From Flavilitoribacter nigricans DSM 23189 = NBRC 102662 (GTDB lineage: Bacteria > Bacteroidota > Bacteroidia > Chitinophagales > Saprospiraceae): a DNA stretch of 64,000 bases. Position 1 is the stretch's first letter. Each line of letters starts with the position of its first letter. Below, piece by piece: positions 17,043 through 25,237 of the stretch. The DNA is taken from contig NZ_PDUD01000025.1 of assembly GCF_002646595.1 (NCBI RefSeq), positions 1 through 64,000 on the forward strand, read 5' to 3'. Under the pieces are notes generated by a model. The model was not told the DNA's origin, searched no databases, and was given only the letters and a program-made list of their open reading frames with translations. The position numbers and the translations under genes were made by a program.

Positions 17043-18068
17043 TCATTTTAAGTAAGAATCCGGTGGTGAAATGAAAATTCCCAGCTTCAGATAAGGCGCA
17101 TTGGACAGCTCCACCATAAAGTCGGTAGCCAGATCGGATTTCGCTTCAAAATCGGTACTGAAATTTACCTGATAGCCGACCTCCATATCCAGCCATATCC
17201 AGGGCACCAGATTTTGCTCGGCCGATATAAAGGCCCGGATCTCCGAGTGATTCATGGAATAGTCCAGATTTTCCTCCATTTGGGGCACAGAGATCGAGTA
17301 ACTGCGGCTGTTGTAACGGAACCCTCCCAGGAAAATGGTTTTGGGAGAGGCGTTGTAGCGCAGCACCGCCAGCGCGGGAAGTACGGACTCAAATCCCCAG
17401 CGATCGTTAAAATTACGGTTGTATATGAAGAACGGCAGAATAGTGGTATTGCGGAAACTGCTGGTAAAGTTCAGACCAAAACCATACTCCAGGTTTTCGC
17501 TTTTTTTAATCCCGAATACCCCGGTCGCATTGTAAATGGCGTAGCGGCCATCAAAATTGACCAGTCCGTTGTAGTCACCGTTATAAGAGGCCTTCAGCCG
17601 AAGTACGAAATAATTTTTTTCGTTAAAAGACTGGCTGCCAAACAGTTCAAAGCCCGTGTTTTTCAGGATGCGTTCATTAATGTACTGGAATACCGGCTCG
17701 TAATCCGGACCGATCCGGTCGAAATAGTACTGCTCCGGCCGGTAATTGAATCCCGCGAGTACTTTCAGACCTTCGGTATTGACGATCGGTACTTTCAGTT
17801 TAAAGATCAGATTCTCCAGATTATCAACAATACTGGGCGCTCCCTGGAATACCTGATTTTCGGGATTGATGGCCCCTCCGCGATTCCACTGGTAGGAAAT
17901 TTCCAATCCACGGCTGCGGGATTTATTCTGTACGCCCGGTCGGCAGAGACAACGAATATTAAATCCACTATCTTCATCGTTATCTTCTCCGAGAAACCCC
18001 GGTCGGTTTTGACCGGAGAGAGGTACCAGCGCGAGAAGTAGGCATAGGACAAAGGCGTATCGTATCAT
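17043..18068 (-). CDS. outer-membrane beta-barrel protein, possibly DUF6268
   Basis: A 341-residue protein with a signal peptide (MIRYAFVLCLLLALVPLSG) and a mature part of amphipathic strands (LKVLAGFNYRPEQYYFDRIG, ENLEYGFGLNFTSSFRNT, WIWLDMEVGYQVNFS; separate). The pattern, and phrases such as NLENLIFKLKVPIVNTEGLKV (shortened here), resemble DUF6268, a family of predicted outer-membrane proteins in Bacteroidota; this match is from memory. An acidic and cysteine-containing segment (EDNDEDSGFNIRCLCRPG) directly follows the signal and is unusual. It stands alone, divergent from the DUF2911 gene. The function is unknown. Confidence 0.7.
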   Translation of the reverse strand: MIRYAFVLCLLLALVPLSGQNRPGFLGEDNDEDSGFNIRCLCRPGVQNKSRSRGLEISYQWNRGGAINPENQVFQGAPSIVDNLENLIFKLKVPIVNTEGLKVLAGFNYRPEQYYFDRIGPDYEPVFQYINERILKNTGFELFGSQSFNEKNYFVLRLKASYNGDYNGLVNFDGRYAIYNATGVFGIKKSENLEYGFGLNFTSSFRNTTILPFFIYNRNFNDRWGFESVLPALAVLRYNASPKTIFLGGFRYNSRSYSISVPQMEENLDYSMNHSEIRAFISAEQNLVPWIWLDMEVGYQVNFSTDFEAKSDLATDFMVELSNAPYLKLGIFISPPDSYLK

Positions 18069-18187
18069 AAAAAATTATTTTGGCCGTTTGTGTCTTTTGA
18101 ACCTGCAAAGTCGAACAAAAGTTGGATGCTTCAACTATAGAGAATAAAAACTGTTCTATCCTCATCACTCAATTTTGAAGTCTTACT

Positions 18188-18742
18188 ATGTTCAAGTTTC
18201 TGAAATGGACCTTTTATATTGTCGCCGGATTCGCATTGCTGCTGTTCGTTGGGTTTAAAGTATTGCAATTACAGACCAAGCGGTACAGTCCGGAAGATAC
18301 CGTTACTTATAAAGCTGCGGGGAACGAATTGATGGTGTACTACAACCGACCGTACAAAAAAGAAAGAGCGATCTTCGGTAGTCTCGTACCATTCGGAGAG
18401 GTATGGCGTACGGGGGCAAACGAAGCTACGACTTTTTCTACGGAAGATCGCATCACTTTTGGTGGAAAGAAGCTGCGGGCGGGAACTTATACCCTCTGGA
18501 CCGTTCCCGGACCGGATTCCTGGAAAGTCATTATCAATGATCGGCAGTATACGTGGGGCGTTACCACGGATGGGATTGCCAGCCGCGATCCGGCAGCCGA
18601 TGTTCTGGAAGTGGATGTACCGGTGGAAAAAACGAAAAGAGAGGTGGAGCAATTTACCATCAATTTTGTCGGCAGTGGCCGGAAACCCGATCTGGTCCTC
18701 AGTTGGGATGAGACCCAGATCAGTATTCCGATCAATTGGTGA
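18188..18742 (+). CDS. DUF2911 domain protein, membrane-anchored
   Basis: A 184-residue protein with one N-terminal membrane helix (about residues 5-27, no cleavage site) and an exported DUF2911 domain. Family features are ELMVYYNRPYKKERAIFG, FGEVWRTGANEATTF and KLRAGTYTLWTVPGPDSW, followed by a beta strand and the NDRQYTWG segment. DUF2911 proteins are widespread in Bacteroidota, usually with a signal peptide; their activity is unknown. The single uncut anchor here suggests a periplasmic domain tethered to the inner membrane. It faces the next leftward gene tail to tail with 33 bases between. Confidence 0.88.
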   Translation: MFKFLKWTFYIVAGFALLLFVGFKVLQLQTKRYSPEDTVTYKAAGNELMVYYNRPYKKERAIFGSLVPFGEVWRTGANEATTFSTEDRITFGGKKLRAGTYTLWTVPGPDSWKVIINDRQYTWGVTTDGIASRDPAADVLEVDVPVEKTKREVEQFTINFVGSGRKPDLVLSWDETQISIPINW

Positions 18743-18744
18743 CA

Positions 18745-18762
18745 TACGAACAGGTGTTCGTA
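18745..18762. terminator. small hairpin between convergent genes
   Basis: TACGAAC (18745-18751) pairs with GTTCGTA (18756-18762) around AGGT, exactly between the two stop codons. It may act in both directions, but there is no T run. Confidence 0.4.
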
Positions 18763-18775
18763 ATTAAAGGATGGC

Positions 18776-19492
18776 TCAGGGCCGGTAGCGGAAGAATTTA
18801 TTCGGGATGCGCCGGTGAAGCTGAATGTCATCCAGCGTCCACATCCGGGGTGCCTGATCATTGGCTATCAGGCCTTCCCGCCGGGGAAACATCAACCCGT
18901 CTACTGCACGATAATCTTCAAATATAGTTTTGTAGAGGATCCCGTCGTGAGCCGGATCTTCAGAATATTCGGCCGTCTGCTCAATGAGATAGGTTTCGGC
19001 ATTTAGCCAGTACCATTGTTTATCCGTTGGTGATTTTGTCAATTCGAGACGGTAGCACCAGTGCCCGTTCAGTTGTTCGGAGGGTAACACCTGCATGGCA
19101 TCCCGCCGCTGGTAAGCGTAGATCAATTCCCCGTAGAAATCCGGTTCTTCCGCCATTTCGATCGCTTCGCCCGGACGCATGGCTTCGTAGGTGCCGTTGA
19201 CGACCAGCCAACCGGTTTTCCCGTCGTAGGATTTGGTTACGGTTCGGCCGGATAGCTGAAAATCCAGGCGAAATTTATCGGGCTTTTTGGCGTAGGCGAT
19301 CACCGTACCGTTCGTACGTTGCTGCGTAATAACCCAGCTTTTCAGACGCAGCCAGGCTTTGGTCCCGCCCATGGCGCGGGCGTGACGTTCCATCAGACTG
19401 TCGACGGTAAGTGGTTCGGGATCGGAAAGGGTACCGGCATCCGCGCGGTACAGGAAAAGGCTGGTCACCAGCAAAAGGTAGAAAAACGACAT
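18776..19492 (-). CDS. LolA-like periplasmic lipoprotein-binding fold protein
   Basis: A 238-residue protein with a short signal peptide (to about residue 19, YRADA) and one domain that resembles the outer-membrane lipoprotein sorting family: MERHARAMGGTKAWLRLKSW, then KPDKFRLDFQLSGRTVTKSY, YDGKTGWLV, and a late LIEQTAEYSED with YRAVDGLMFPRR. This is the LolA/LolB-like half-barrel found in many Bacteroidota zinc-protease partners and stand-alone proteins. It is not the true LolA, for which a better candidate lies at 55.9 kb. It may share a leftward transcript with the AraC-type regulator 36 bases upstream. The ligand is unknown. Confidence 0.75.
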   Translation of the reverse strand: MSFFYLLLVTSLFLYRADAGTLSDPEPLTVDSLMERHARAMGGTKAWLRLKSWVITQQRTNGTVIAYAKKPDKFRLDFQLSGRTVTKSYDGKTGWLVVNGTYEAMRPGEAIEMAEEPDFYGELIYAYQRRDAMQVLPSEQLNGHWCYRLELTKSPTDKQWYWLNAETYLIEQTAEYSEDPAHDGILYKTIFEDYRAVDGLMFPRREGLIANDQAPRMWTLDDIQLHRRIPNKFFRYRP

Positions 19493-19528
19493 ATTGTGGA
19501 GTTTTGCTTCAATGATCAGACTTTGCGC

Positions 19529-20419
19529 TCAGGAAAAATAGTAAAAATCGGACGTCTGTGATTTTTTTACCTCAAAGCGGCGGGTGAGCAATTCGTCAAA
19601 AGCCGGTGCCATCCGGCCGGCGTGAGCAAGATATTGCCCGGGAGTCTCGTGGGTGAAGTATTTTACTTCTTTAATAAAGTGCATCTGATCAAAATAGCCG
19701 CCCTCGTACGCGAGATCCGTAAGTCGGGTAAAGTGGTGCCGGCGATACAGGAAAACACAGTGATTGAAACGCACGATGCGGGCGTATGCTTTGGGGGAAA
19801 GCCCGAGGTAGGACCGGAACAGCCGGTCCATCTGACGGTAGGAAACCCGGCTAATCTCCTGGAGATCGGCCATTTTTAATTGTCCCTTCTGTTTAAATAT
19901 CTGCCCGGTGAGTTGGTCGACCAAACGAAATTGTGGGGTAATTATGCGCAGTTGTTTTAGAAAGAAGCGATTGAGATAGCCGACTTTTCCGTCCGGAGTA
20001 CGGGCGCTCTGCAGTTGATTCGAAAGGTGACAGATGGTATTCCCAAACAAATCGATTGCGTCCACGATCTGATCCCGGAGCTCACTTTGGGCTATGCCCA
20101 GAAAAGCCGCCAGCCCCAGAGGCCGGAAGCGTACACCGTAGGTTTGTACCCACTGCCCGGCCGGGAAGGAATAAAAGACCGGTTGGGTCTTCTGGCCAAC
20201 CAGCAGACAGCGGTCGGAATACCGGTCCGTACTATCCCGGGCTACACTTCTTCTCCGGAGCGGATGCCGGATGAACATCAAACTGGTATTGCCGTCGGGA
20301 ACGATGCAGGATTCCAGGTCACCTGGCTGCTCCTCGTGCAGCCCCAGAGACCAGTAATTTTCGATATACGGACTCAGGCGTGGATCGGGCGGATAAGTGC
20401 GATATTGCATAACGGCCAT
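19529..20419 (-). CDS. AraC-family transcriptional regulator
   Basis: A DNA-binding protein of about 297 residues. The C-terminal 100 residues hold the two helix-turn-helix units of AraC/XylS (LKMADLQEISRVSYRQMDRL for the first, LTDLAYEGGYFDQMHFIKEV for the second, then THETPGQY). The N-terminal part begins YRTYPPDPRLSPYIENYWSL, as in the cupin-less DUF6597 type of AraC protein. The start is set at the ATG at 20419 (20410 is also possible); the frame continues upstream to 20569, but that would overlap the end of the transglutaminase gene and adds non-family sequence. It probably controls a neighbouring gene; the inducer is unknown. Confidence 0.87.
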   Translation of the reverse strand: MAVMQYRTYPPDPRLSPYIENYWSLGLHEEQPGDLESCIVPDGNTSLMFIRHPLRRRSVARDSTDRYSDRCLLVGQKTQPVFYSFPAGQWVQTYGVRFRPLGLAAFLGIAQSELRDQIVDAIDLFGNTICHLSNQLQSARTPDGKVGYLNRFFLKQLRIITPQFRLVDQLTGQIFKQKGQLKMADLQEISRVSYRQMDRLFRSYLGLSPKAYARIVRFNHCVFLYRRHHFTRLTDLAYEGGYFDQMHFIKEVKYFTHETPGQYLAHAGRMAPAFDELLTRRFEVKKSQTSDFYYFS

Positions 20420-20526
20420 TTTTAGCTTAGGAATGACCTTGAATATCCCCAAATCTGCCGGATTGCGGAAAAGGAATGGATGAACTCGGAAATTGTATCG
20501 CTTTTCTGGAAGGTCGGCCCTCGCTT

Positions 20527-21699
20527 TTAGCGGGCGTTTTCTTTGATCACTGCCAGATAACTGGTACACTGCTGTCGGGCCATCCGGTTGAAATAGGAGT
20601 CCGGGCCATTGGCCAGGATATCCTGCGCTTCTTCCAGTAAGCCAACGATCAGGTCATCGGTAGTGATGATATCGGTATCCTCTTCTTCCTGGTGGTTGTA
20701 CAGCAGCACCGCCTGATTGATGAGCGCCCCCACGAAAAGCTCCTGTTGCCAGGGATAGAGGCTCACCAGTGACCGGGCCCGGTGGCAGTGCCGGATAATT
20801 TCCTCCTGCAGAACTGCCATGGTTTGCCAGCCGGAATCGGGATCTACACCTTCCAGCGTATCGGAAAGCGTACCCGCGTAGTCGATCAGCGCGTGTCCGA
20901 GCTGTTCACTGTTTTCCCGGGTAGGGTAGAAGTGGTAGGTCATTTCCTGGTTATATAGTTTCCGGCGGGGAAGTGACAGGGAAAAGTAGCGCTCTATGGT
21001 GTCCCGGAACATGAAGGAAGTATCGATCGCCGGATCGGGCAGGGCGTCGGATCCCATAAATTCCCGGGCAGAAACAGGCCTGGAAAGCAACTGCCACATG
21101 GGATTGCCGGGTAGGTGCGTGCGGACGAATTGATCCGGCCGGATCAGAAAATAGTCATCATTAGTGATCTGCACAAAATCGTTTTGCTTACTCAGCGTGC
21201 TACTTCCCCAGGTGGCATCCAGCAGGTACCATTCGTCCTTGATCCGCACTGCATTCCAGCTGTGATTGGGTTCTTCGATCGGAAGCTCGGTGATCGTTGT
21301 CCCTTTAGCGTATCCGTTGACGATCTCACCGGTAATGCCGGCCTCGTCGCACATTTTTTTGAAAAGTTGCGCGTAACCGAAACAGAGGGCTACTTTCCGT
21401 TCCAGAATATCCCGGATAAAATGGTTGATCCGCTTATCCTGCTCGATAGCTTTCCAATCGTAACCGATATGGGTGGTGATCCATACGTAGATCGCCCGGA
21501 TCTTTTCCAGTTCTCCGGTAGTGCCTTCACACAGGTAGGCGGTGAGCTCGGGCAGATTACTTTCCAGCTGACGCGGACTCTTTCGCGCCCGTTGGTCGAT
21601 GGCCGAAAAGTCACTGGCCCAGTCCTGAGCCCCCAGCGGGATCAGCACCGTAAAAGCGAGGCCAATACACAGTAATAATTTCCTGGAAGTGAAATGCAT
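20527..21699 (-). CDS. secreted transglutaminase-like protein
   Basis: A 390-residue exported protein; the start at 21699 puts the signal peptide (MHFTSRKLLLCIGLAFTVLI) at the very N-terminus. Residues 65-165 form a transglutaminase-like (papain fold) domain with the triad C106 (VALCFGYAQLF), H146 (NHSWNAV) and D161 (LLDATWG). Such domains in Bacteroidota act as periplasmic peptidases or cross-linkers; the resemblance to the cytokinesis protein Cyk3/transglutaminase group with DATWG is strong. The C-terminal 200 residues are not recognised. It lies upstream of the AraC gene with 107 bases between, and is divergent from the small membrane gene to its right. Confidence 0.85.
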   Translation of the reverse strand: MHFTSRKLLLCIGLAFTVLIPLGAQDWASDFSAIDQRARKSPRQLESNLPELTAYLCEGTTGELEKIRAIYVWITTHIGYDWKAIEQDKRINHFIRDILERKVALCFGYAQLFKKMCDEAGITGEIVNGYAKGTTITELPIEEPNHSWNAVRIKDEWYLLDATWGSSTLSKQNDFVQITNDDYFLIRPDQFVRTHLPGNPMWQLLSRPVSAREFMGSDALPDPAIDTSFMFRDTIERYFSLSLPRRKLYNQEMTYHFYPTRENSEQLGHALIDYAGTLSDTLEGVDPDSGWQTMAVLQEEIIRHCHRARSLVSLYPWQQELFVGALINQAVLLYNHQEEEDTDIITTDDLIVGLLEEAQDILANGPDSYFNRMARQQCTSYLAVIKENAR

Positions 21700-21804
21700 G
21701 CTGCTGGAGTTTTGCCAAACTCTGATCGAAAAAAGTCTCTCATTTGCCGAAATCAATCGCGATTCTGTCTCCACGCCATCTAAATTACTGTAAATCCCCG
21801 AAAT

Positions 21805-22455
21805 ATGATGAGAAGACTACTTTTTCAACTGATCAAGATCTCCTTTTTACTGGTGCTGCCGTTTCTGGCGCTGATCCGCACCGCCGGTTTCCTTTACGAA
21901 AACTACGGCTGGTTGCCCTGGGCGGCCCTGTTGGGCGGCGTGCTGACCAGCGCTTTCCTGCTTTTTATCTATCTGGTGTACATACAGGCCTGGTTGCGGG
22001 GCGCGCTGGGGAGCGGACGCTCGATGCGACGAACCTATTGGCTGGCCATTGCGCTGGTCAGCGTGTACTGTCTGCCGGCCTTATTCTATGTATCGACGGC
22101 CAATACCAAACATACGGAGGTAGCGGAGGAATTTACCAGTCTGCATCCGATCCTGCGGCTCAGCATCAGTACCCTGGTCTTTCTGGATAAGGGGCTCATT
22201 CTGACGGATGCTTCCCGCCGGCCGGAAGATTACCAGAAGATGGGCCTGCGTACGAATCACCGGTCGCTGCACTACACTCAGAGCAGCGGCTACGCCCATG
22301 CGGTGGACATTCGCACCCGCGGGCATTCCGAACTGCGGAATACGCTGGTTAAAGTTTATTTCAATCTGATGGGATTCAATACCTTGCGGCACGTAGGCAC
22401 GGCCGATCATCTGCACGTATCGATATCGAGTCCGGATAAGGTGGGCGGGATCTGA
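21805..22455 (+). CDS. membrane protein with C-terminal domain faintly like M15 peptidases
   Basis: A 216-residue protein with three predicted membrane helices (about residues 8-25, 36-58, 76-94) and an exported C-terminal domain. The domain contains SLHYTQSSGYAHAVDI and, at the end, TADHLHVSI. That order (H, then A-x-D-I, then H-x-H) recalls the zinc site of D-Ala-D-Ala carboxypeptidases of family M15, but the spacing between the first H and D does not match the family pattern, so activity is doubtful. A start one codon later is equally good. No partner gene is evident; it stands alone, divergent from the transglutaminase-like gene. Confidence 0.6.
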   Translation: MMRRLLFQLIKISFLLVLPFLALIRTAGFLYENYGWLPWAALLGGVLTSAFLLFIYLVYIQAWLRGALGSGRSMRRTYWLAIALVSVYCLPALFYVSTANTKHTEVAEEFTSLHPILRLSISTLVFLDKGLILTDASRRPEDYQKMGLRTNHRSLHYTQSSGYAHAVDIRTRGHSELRNTLVKVYFNLMGFNTLRHVGTADHLHVSISSPDKVGGI

Positions 22456-22473
22456 TCCCGGGAGGAGGGAAAT

Positions 22474-22501
22474 AAAAAAAGCCGCGTAAGCGATACGCGG
22501 C
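22474..22501 (-). terminator. terminator of the leftward secreted protein gene
   Basis: GCCGCGTA (22481-22488) pairs with TACGCGGC (22494-22501) around AGCGA. Read leftward it is followed by seven T (22474-22480 as A on the plus strand), a classic rho-independent terminator. Confidence 0.85.
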
Positions 22502-22560
22502 TTCAAAATCCTTCAACAAAATTATGGAACCCCTTAATGGGAAATCTTAAGTCAAATCAA

Positions 22561-23160
22561 TTATTTGATAACCAGTTCTTTATAGTAGGTTTTGTAGTCG
22601 GTGGTCACCATTACGTTGTATTTGCCTTTAGGCATAGTGGTGAGATCGTAGCGACGTTCTACTTTAATGACGTTATCAAAGTTTTCCTCGAATACCAGTT
22701 CGTTGTTCTGGAAGATGGATACTGCAACGTCAGTGATCTTTCCCCGGAAGAATGAAATGTCGAGATTGGTTTTGTTTGTCAGTATGGCCGGAGCAAAATA
22801 CACTTTACGTTGGTTGGCGTCCATTTCAACACCGTCGAAAGTCAGGTCGATCGGCTGAACGATATCGCGGTTGGTGGTAGTGATCACCAGTTCGTAAGAA
22901 CCGGTAGGCAGATTGGCCAGGTTGAACACTTTTCCGTAAGTATTCTTTCCGGCTTTCTCGTTGATCAGGGCTACCCCGAATGCATCGTATAAAGTAACAG
23001 TTGTTGCGCCCGGCTCGATGTTAGCCAGTTCCAGGCTGAATTTTTTGGCGTCCGCAATGGTGGCGATCCGTACATCGGGTTCCACCTCATTGGCGAAAGT
23101 CATTACGTTCAATCCTAAAAGAGCAACAACAAGGGTCATTTTTTTCAGTAAATCCTTCAT
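22561..23160 (-). CDS. secreted protein with two tandem beta-sandwich repeats
   Basis: A 199-residue exported protein (signal peptide about residues 1-23, VMTFANE). The mature part seems to be two related halves: TLYDAFGVALINEKAGKNTY with NLANLPTGSYELVITT, and SIFQNNELVFEENFDNVIKV with DLTTMPKGKYNVMVTT. Each half ends with the L-x-x-[LM]P-x-G-x-Y pattern also seen in T9SS C-terminal domains, so the protein may consist of two such immunoglobulin-like folds. No family name is known to me. It forms its own transcription unit with a strong terminator and a long upstream region, which suggests good expression. Confidence 0.75.
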   Translation of the reverse strand: MKDLLKKMTLVVALLGLNVMTFANEVEPDVRIATIADAKKFSLELANIEPGATTVTLYDAFGVALINEKAGKNTYGKVFNLANLPTGSYELVITTTNRDIVQPIDLTFDGVEMDANQRKVYFAPAILTNKTNLDISFFRGKITDVAVSIFQNNELVFEENFDNVIKVERRYDLTTMPKGKYNVMVTTDYKTYYKELVIK

Positions 23161-23847
23161 AATAACACAGTTTGGTCCTACTAGTGTAGGGTTTTTGTTT
23201 TTAATCCTTTTTTTAACGGGTAATGATCATTTCCTTCAAGTGACAGTGCAAAGATGCACCAAAATATACCAACCGGTCTACCAGCGTTTTGATCAATACT
23301 TGTGCTAAATTACCATATAGGTGCGTTTATAGGCGCTTAACAGTTAAAATAGTATTACTTGCTTCCAAATTTAATTCTGTTGGACTGGTTTTGGGGAAAT
23401 CCAAAACGGGAAATTTGAACTGAGAGACTATGTTTATTCTTTTCTGAAATTTGATACTCTAAAATGAAACCTGAAGGCAAAAAATCGAGTTAAAATAGTG
23501 GTAAAGCCAAAAAACTGAATGATAACTGCATTTTCGATAGTGAGATGATAAAGATCAGTGCAGATAACGGACTGTTTTATATAATAAAAATTTTGTTATT
23601 TCTTTTTGATTTCGTTATTTTGCCCTATCTACAAACCATCTCCCCTCCCTTTTTAGGCTGTCGTTACTAAGCGGTATATTTAGTTTATCGGATACCATTA
23701 GTATCGCTATCTACCCAACACGGACTATTTTATCTATTCCAAAAGAGCTTCCACAGAGGTCCAATACTAGATTTGAAAATACACGGCCTGTTTGTTTGAT
23801 GCAAACAGGTATCGTAATCCCATAACATTGCTAAGTTTATTGACGCT
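23161..23847. other. AT-rich intergenic region between divergent genes
   Basis: About 690 bases with no supported gene on either strand. It separates the secreted repeat protein from the cytochrome peroxidase and should hold both promoters. The only distinct structure I see is the hairpin near its right end, listed separately. Confidence 0.5.
23787..23809 (+). promoter_or_regulatory. inverted repeat upstream of cytochrome c peroxidase
   Basis: CCTGTTTG (23787-23794) and CAAACAGG (23802-23809) form a perfect 8-base inverted repeat with a 7-base spacer, 38 bases before the start codon. It could be an operator or a leader hairpin. Confidence 0.4.
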
Positions 23848-25179
23848 ATGAAGAAAGGTTTACTTTTCTTTGGGTTAGCCATCCTGGTTTATTCTTGTAC
23901 CGGCGACCGTTTGGTGAACCCTATTGATTTAGAGCTCCAGAGAACCTTGGAAAGGCTCTCCCCTAACAAAGACCTGAGCGGCTGGGAACTCCCGGCCAGT
24001 GATAACTATGCACTTATCCCAGCCGGAAAAGGCAACCCACTAACCGAAGCTAAGGTAGAATTGGGTAAAATGCTTTTTTATGAAACGGGAATAGCCCGCA
24101 ACTCCGTGCATAACAATGGAGGAGGCACCTATTCCTGTGCTACCTGCCACGTGCCATCGGCCGGCTTTATGCCCGGAAGGGCCCAGGGTATCGCCGACGG
24201 CGGTATCGGGTTCGGGGCCAAAGGTGAAGCCCGGATCATGATGGACAATTACGATGAAACGGAACTGGACGTTCAGGGAGCCAGAGCACTGAGCCTGCTG
24301 AACGTGGCCTACGTGACCAATACCACCTGGAGTGGTAAGTTCGGCGCCCATTTTGTCAATGCCGGTACCGAAGAATTGTGGCACAAAGATCCTACCACCG
24401 AAGCGAACTTCGAAGGACTGGACGGGCTGGAAAGCCAGAACCTGGAAGGCCTTGATCTCCACCGGATGGTGATTGATGAATACGTACTGGATACGCTGGG
24501 GTATCGCGAAATGTACGATGAGGCATTCGGTGATCTACCCCACGACGAACGATACGGTAAAACACCGACCAGCTTTGCGATCTCTGCTTACCTGCGAACT
24601 CTCCTGGCTAACGAAGCTCCTTTTCAGGAATGGATCAAGGGCGATGAAGACGCTATGTCGGATGAGGAAAAGCGGGGAGCACTGGTATTTTTCGGTAAGG
24701 CAGGATGCTACCGTTGCCACAAAGGCCCTGGACTGAATTCCATGGAATTCCACGCCCTGGGAGTTTTTGACCTCTACGAAAGCGGCGGTTTCAATACCGG
24801 CCCCGAGGACATTCGTAACTTCGGACGCGGCGGTTTTACCCTGAATCCGGAAGATAATTTCAAATTCAAGGTACCGGGTATCTATAATATGGCGGATTCA
24901 CCCTTCTATTTCCACGGTAGTAGCCGGCACTCGCTACGTTCCGTAGTGGATTATTTCAACCGCGGTATTCCCGAGAATCCAAGAATTCCCGATGAGCAGA
25001 TTTCGCCGCTGTTCCACCCGCTTAACCTGACGGAAGGGGAGATCGAAGATCTAATCTCTTTCCTGGGCGGTGGCTTGCGCGATCCGAACCTCAACCGCTA
25101 CGTACCGGACTTTATTCTCTCCGGGAACTGCTTCCCGAACAATGACGATCTTTCCCGGCGCGATCTGGGATGTGAATAA
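23848..25179 (+). CDS. di-haem cytochrome c peroxidase/MauG-family lipoprotein
   Basis: A 443-residue lipoprotein (signal ending in YSC at 15-17). Two haem c motifs are seen: CATCH starting at residue 97 and CYRCH starting at residue 287, the spacing usual for bacterial di-haem peroxidases. Other family features are ELGKMLFYETGIARN, ALSLLNVAYVTNTTWSGKFG, and the C-terminal VPGIYNMADSPFYFHGSS region (separate). These enzymes reduce hydrogen peroxide with electrons from small cytochromes, or in MauG-like members oxidise a protein. It would sit on the outer leaflet of the inner membrane or inside the outer membrane. The haem would come from the cytochrome c maturation system, not present in the window. 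Single gene, followed by a long hairpin. Confidence 0.92.
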   Translation: MKKGLLFFGLAILVYSCTGDRLVNPIDLELQRTLERLSPNKDLSGWELPASDNYALIPAGKGNPLTEAKVELGKMLFYETGIARNSVHNNGGGTYSCATCHVPSAGFMPGRAQGIADGGIGFGAKGEARIMMDNYDETELDVQGARALSLLNVAYVTNTTWSGKFGAHFVNAGTEELWHKDPTTEANFEGLDGLESQNLEGLDLHRMVIDEYVLDTLGYREMYDEAFGDLPHDERYGKTPTSFAISAYLRTLLANEAPFQEWIKGDEDAMSDEEKRGALVFFGKAGCYRCHKGPGLNSMEFHALGVFDLYESGGFNTGPEDIRNFGRGGFTLNPEDNFKFKVPGIYNMADSPFYFHGSSRHSLRSVVDYFNRGIPENPRIPDEQISPLFHPLNLTEGEIEDLISFLGGGLRDPNLNRYVPDFILSGNCFPNNDDLSRRDLGCE

Positions 25180-25190
25180 AAGATAGCTTA

Positions 25191-25229
25191 CCGTTTTCCG
25201 CCGGCATATAATACGCCGGCGGAAAACGG
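25191..25229. terminator. perfect 15-bp hairpin between convergent genes
   Basis: CCGTTTTCCGCCGGC (25191-25205) pairs perfectly with 25215-25229. It lies between the stops of the peroxidase and of the leftward T9SS protein, so it probably serves both. No T run. Confidence 0.6.
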
Positions 25230-25237
25230 CAAATCTA

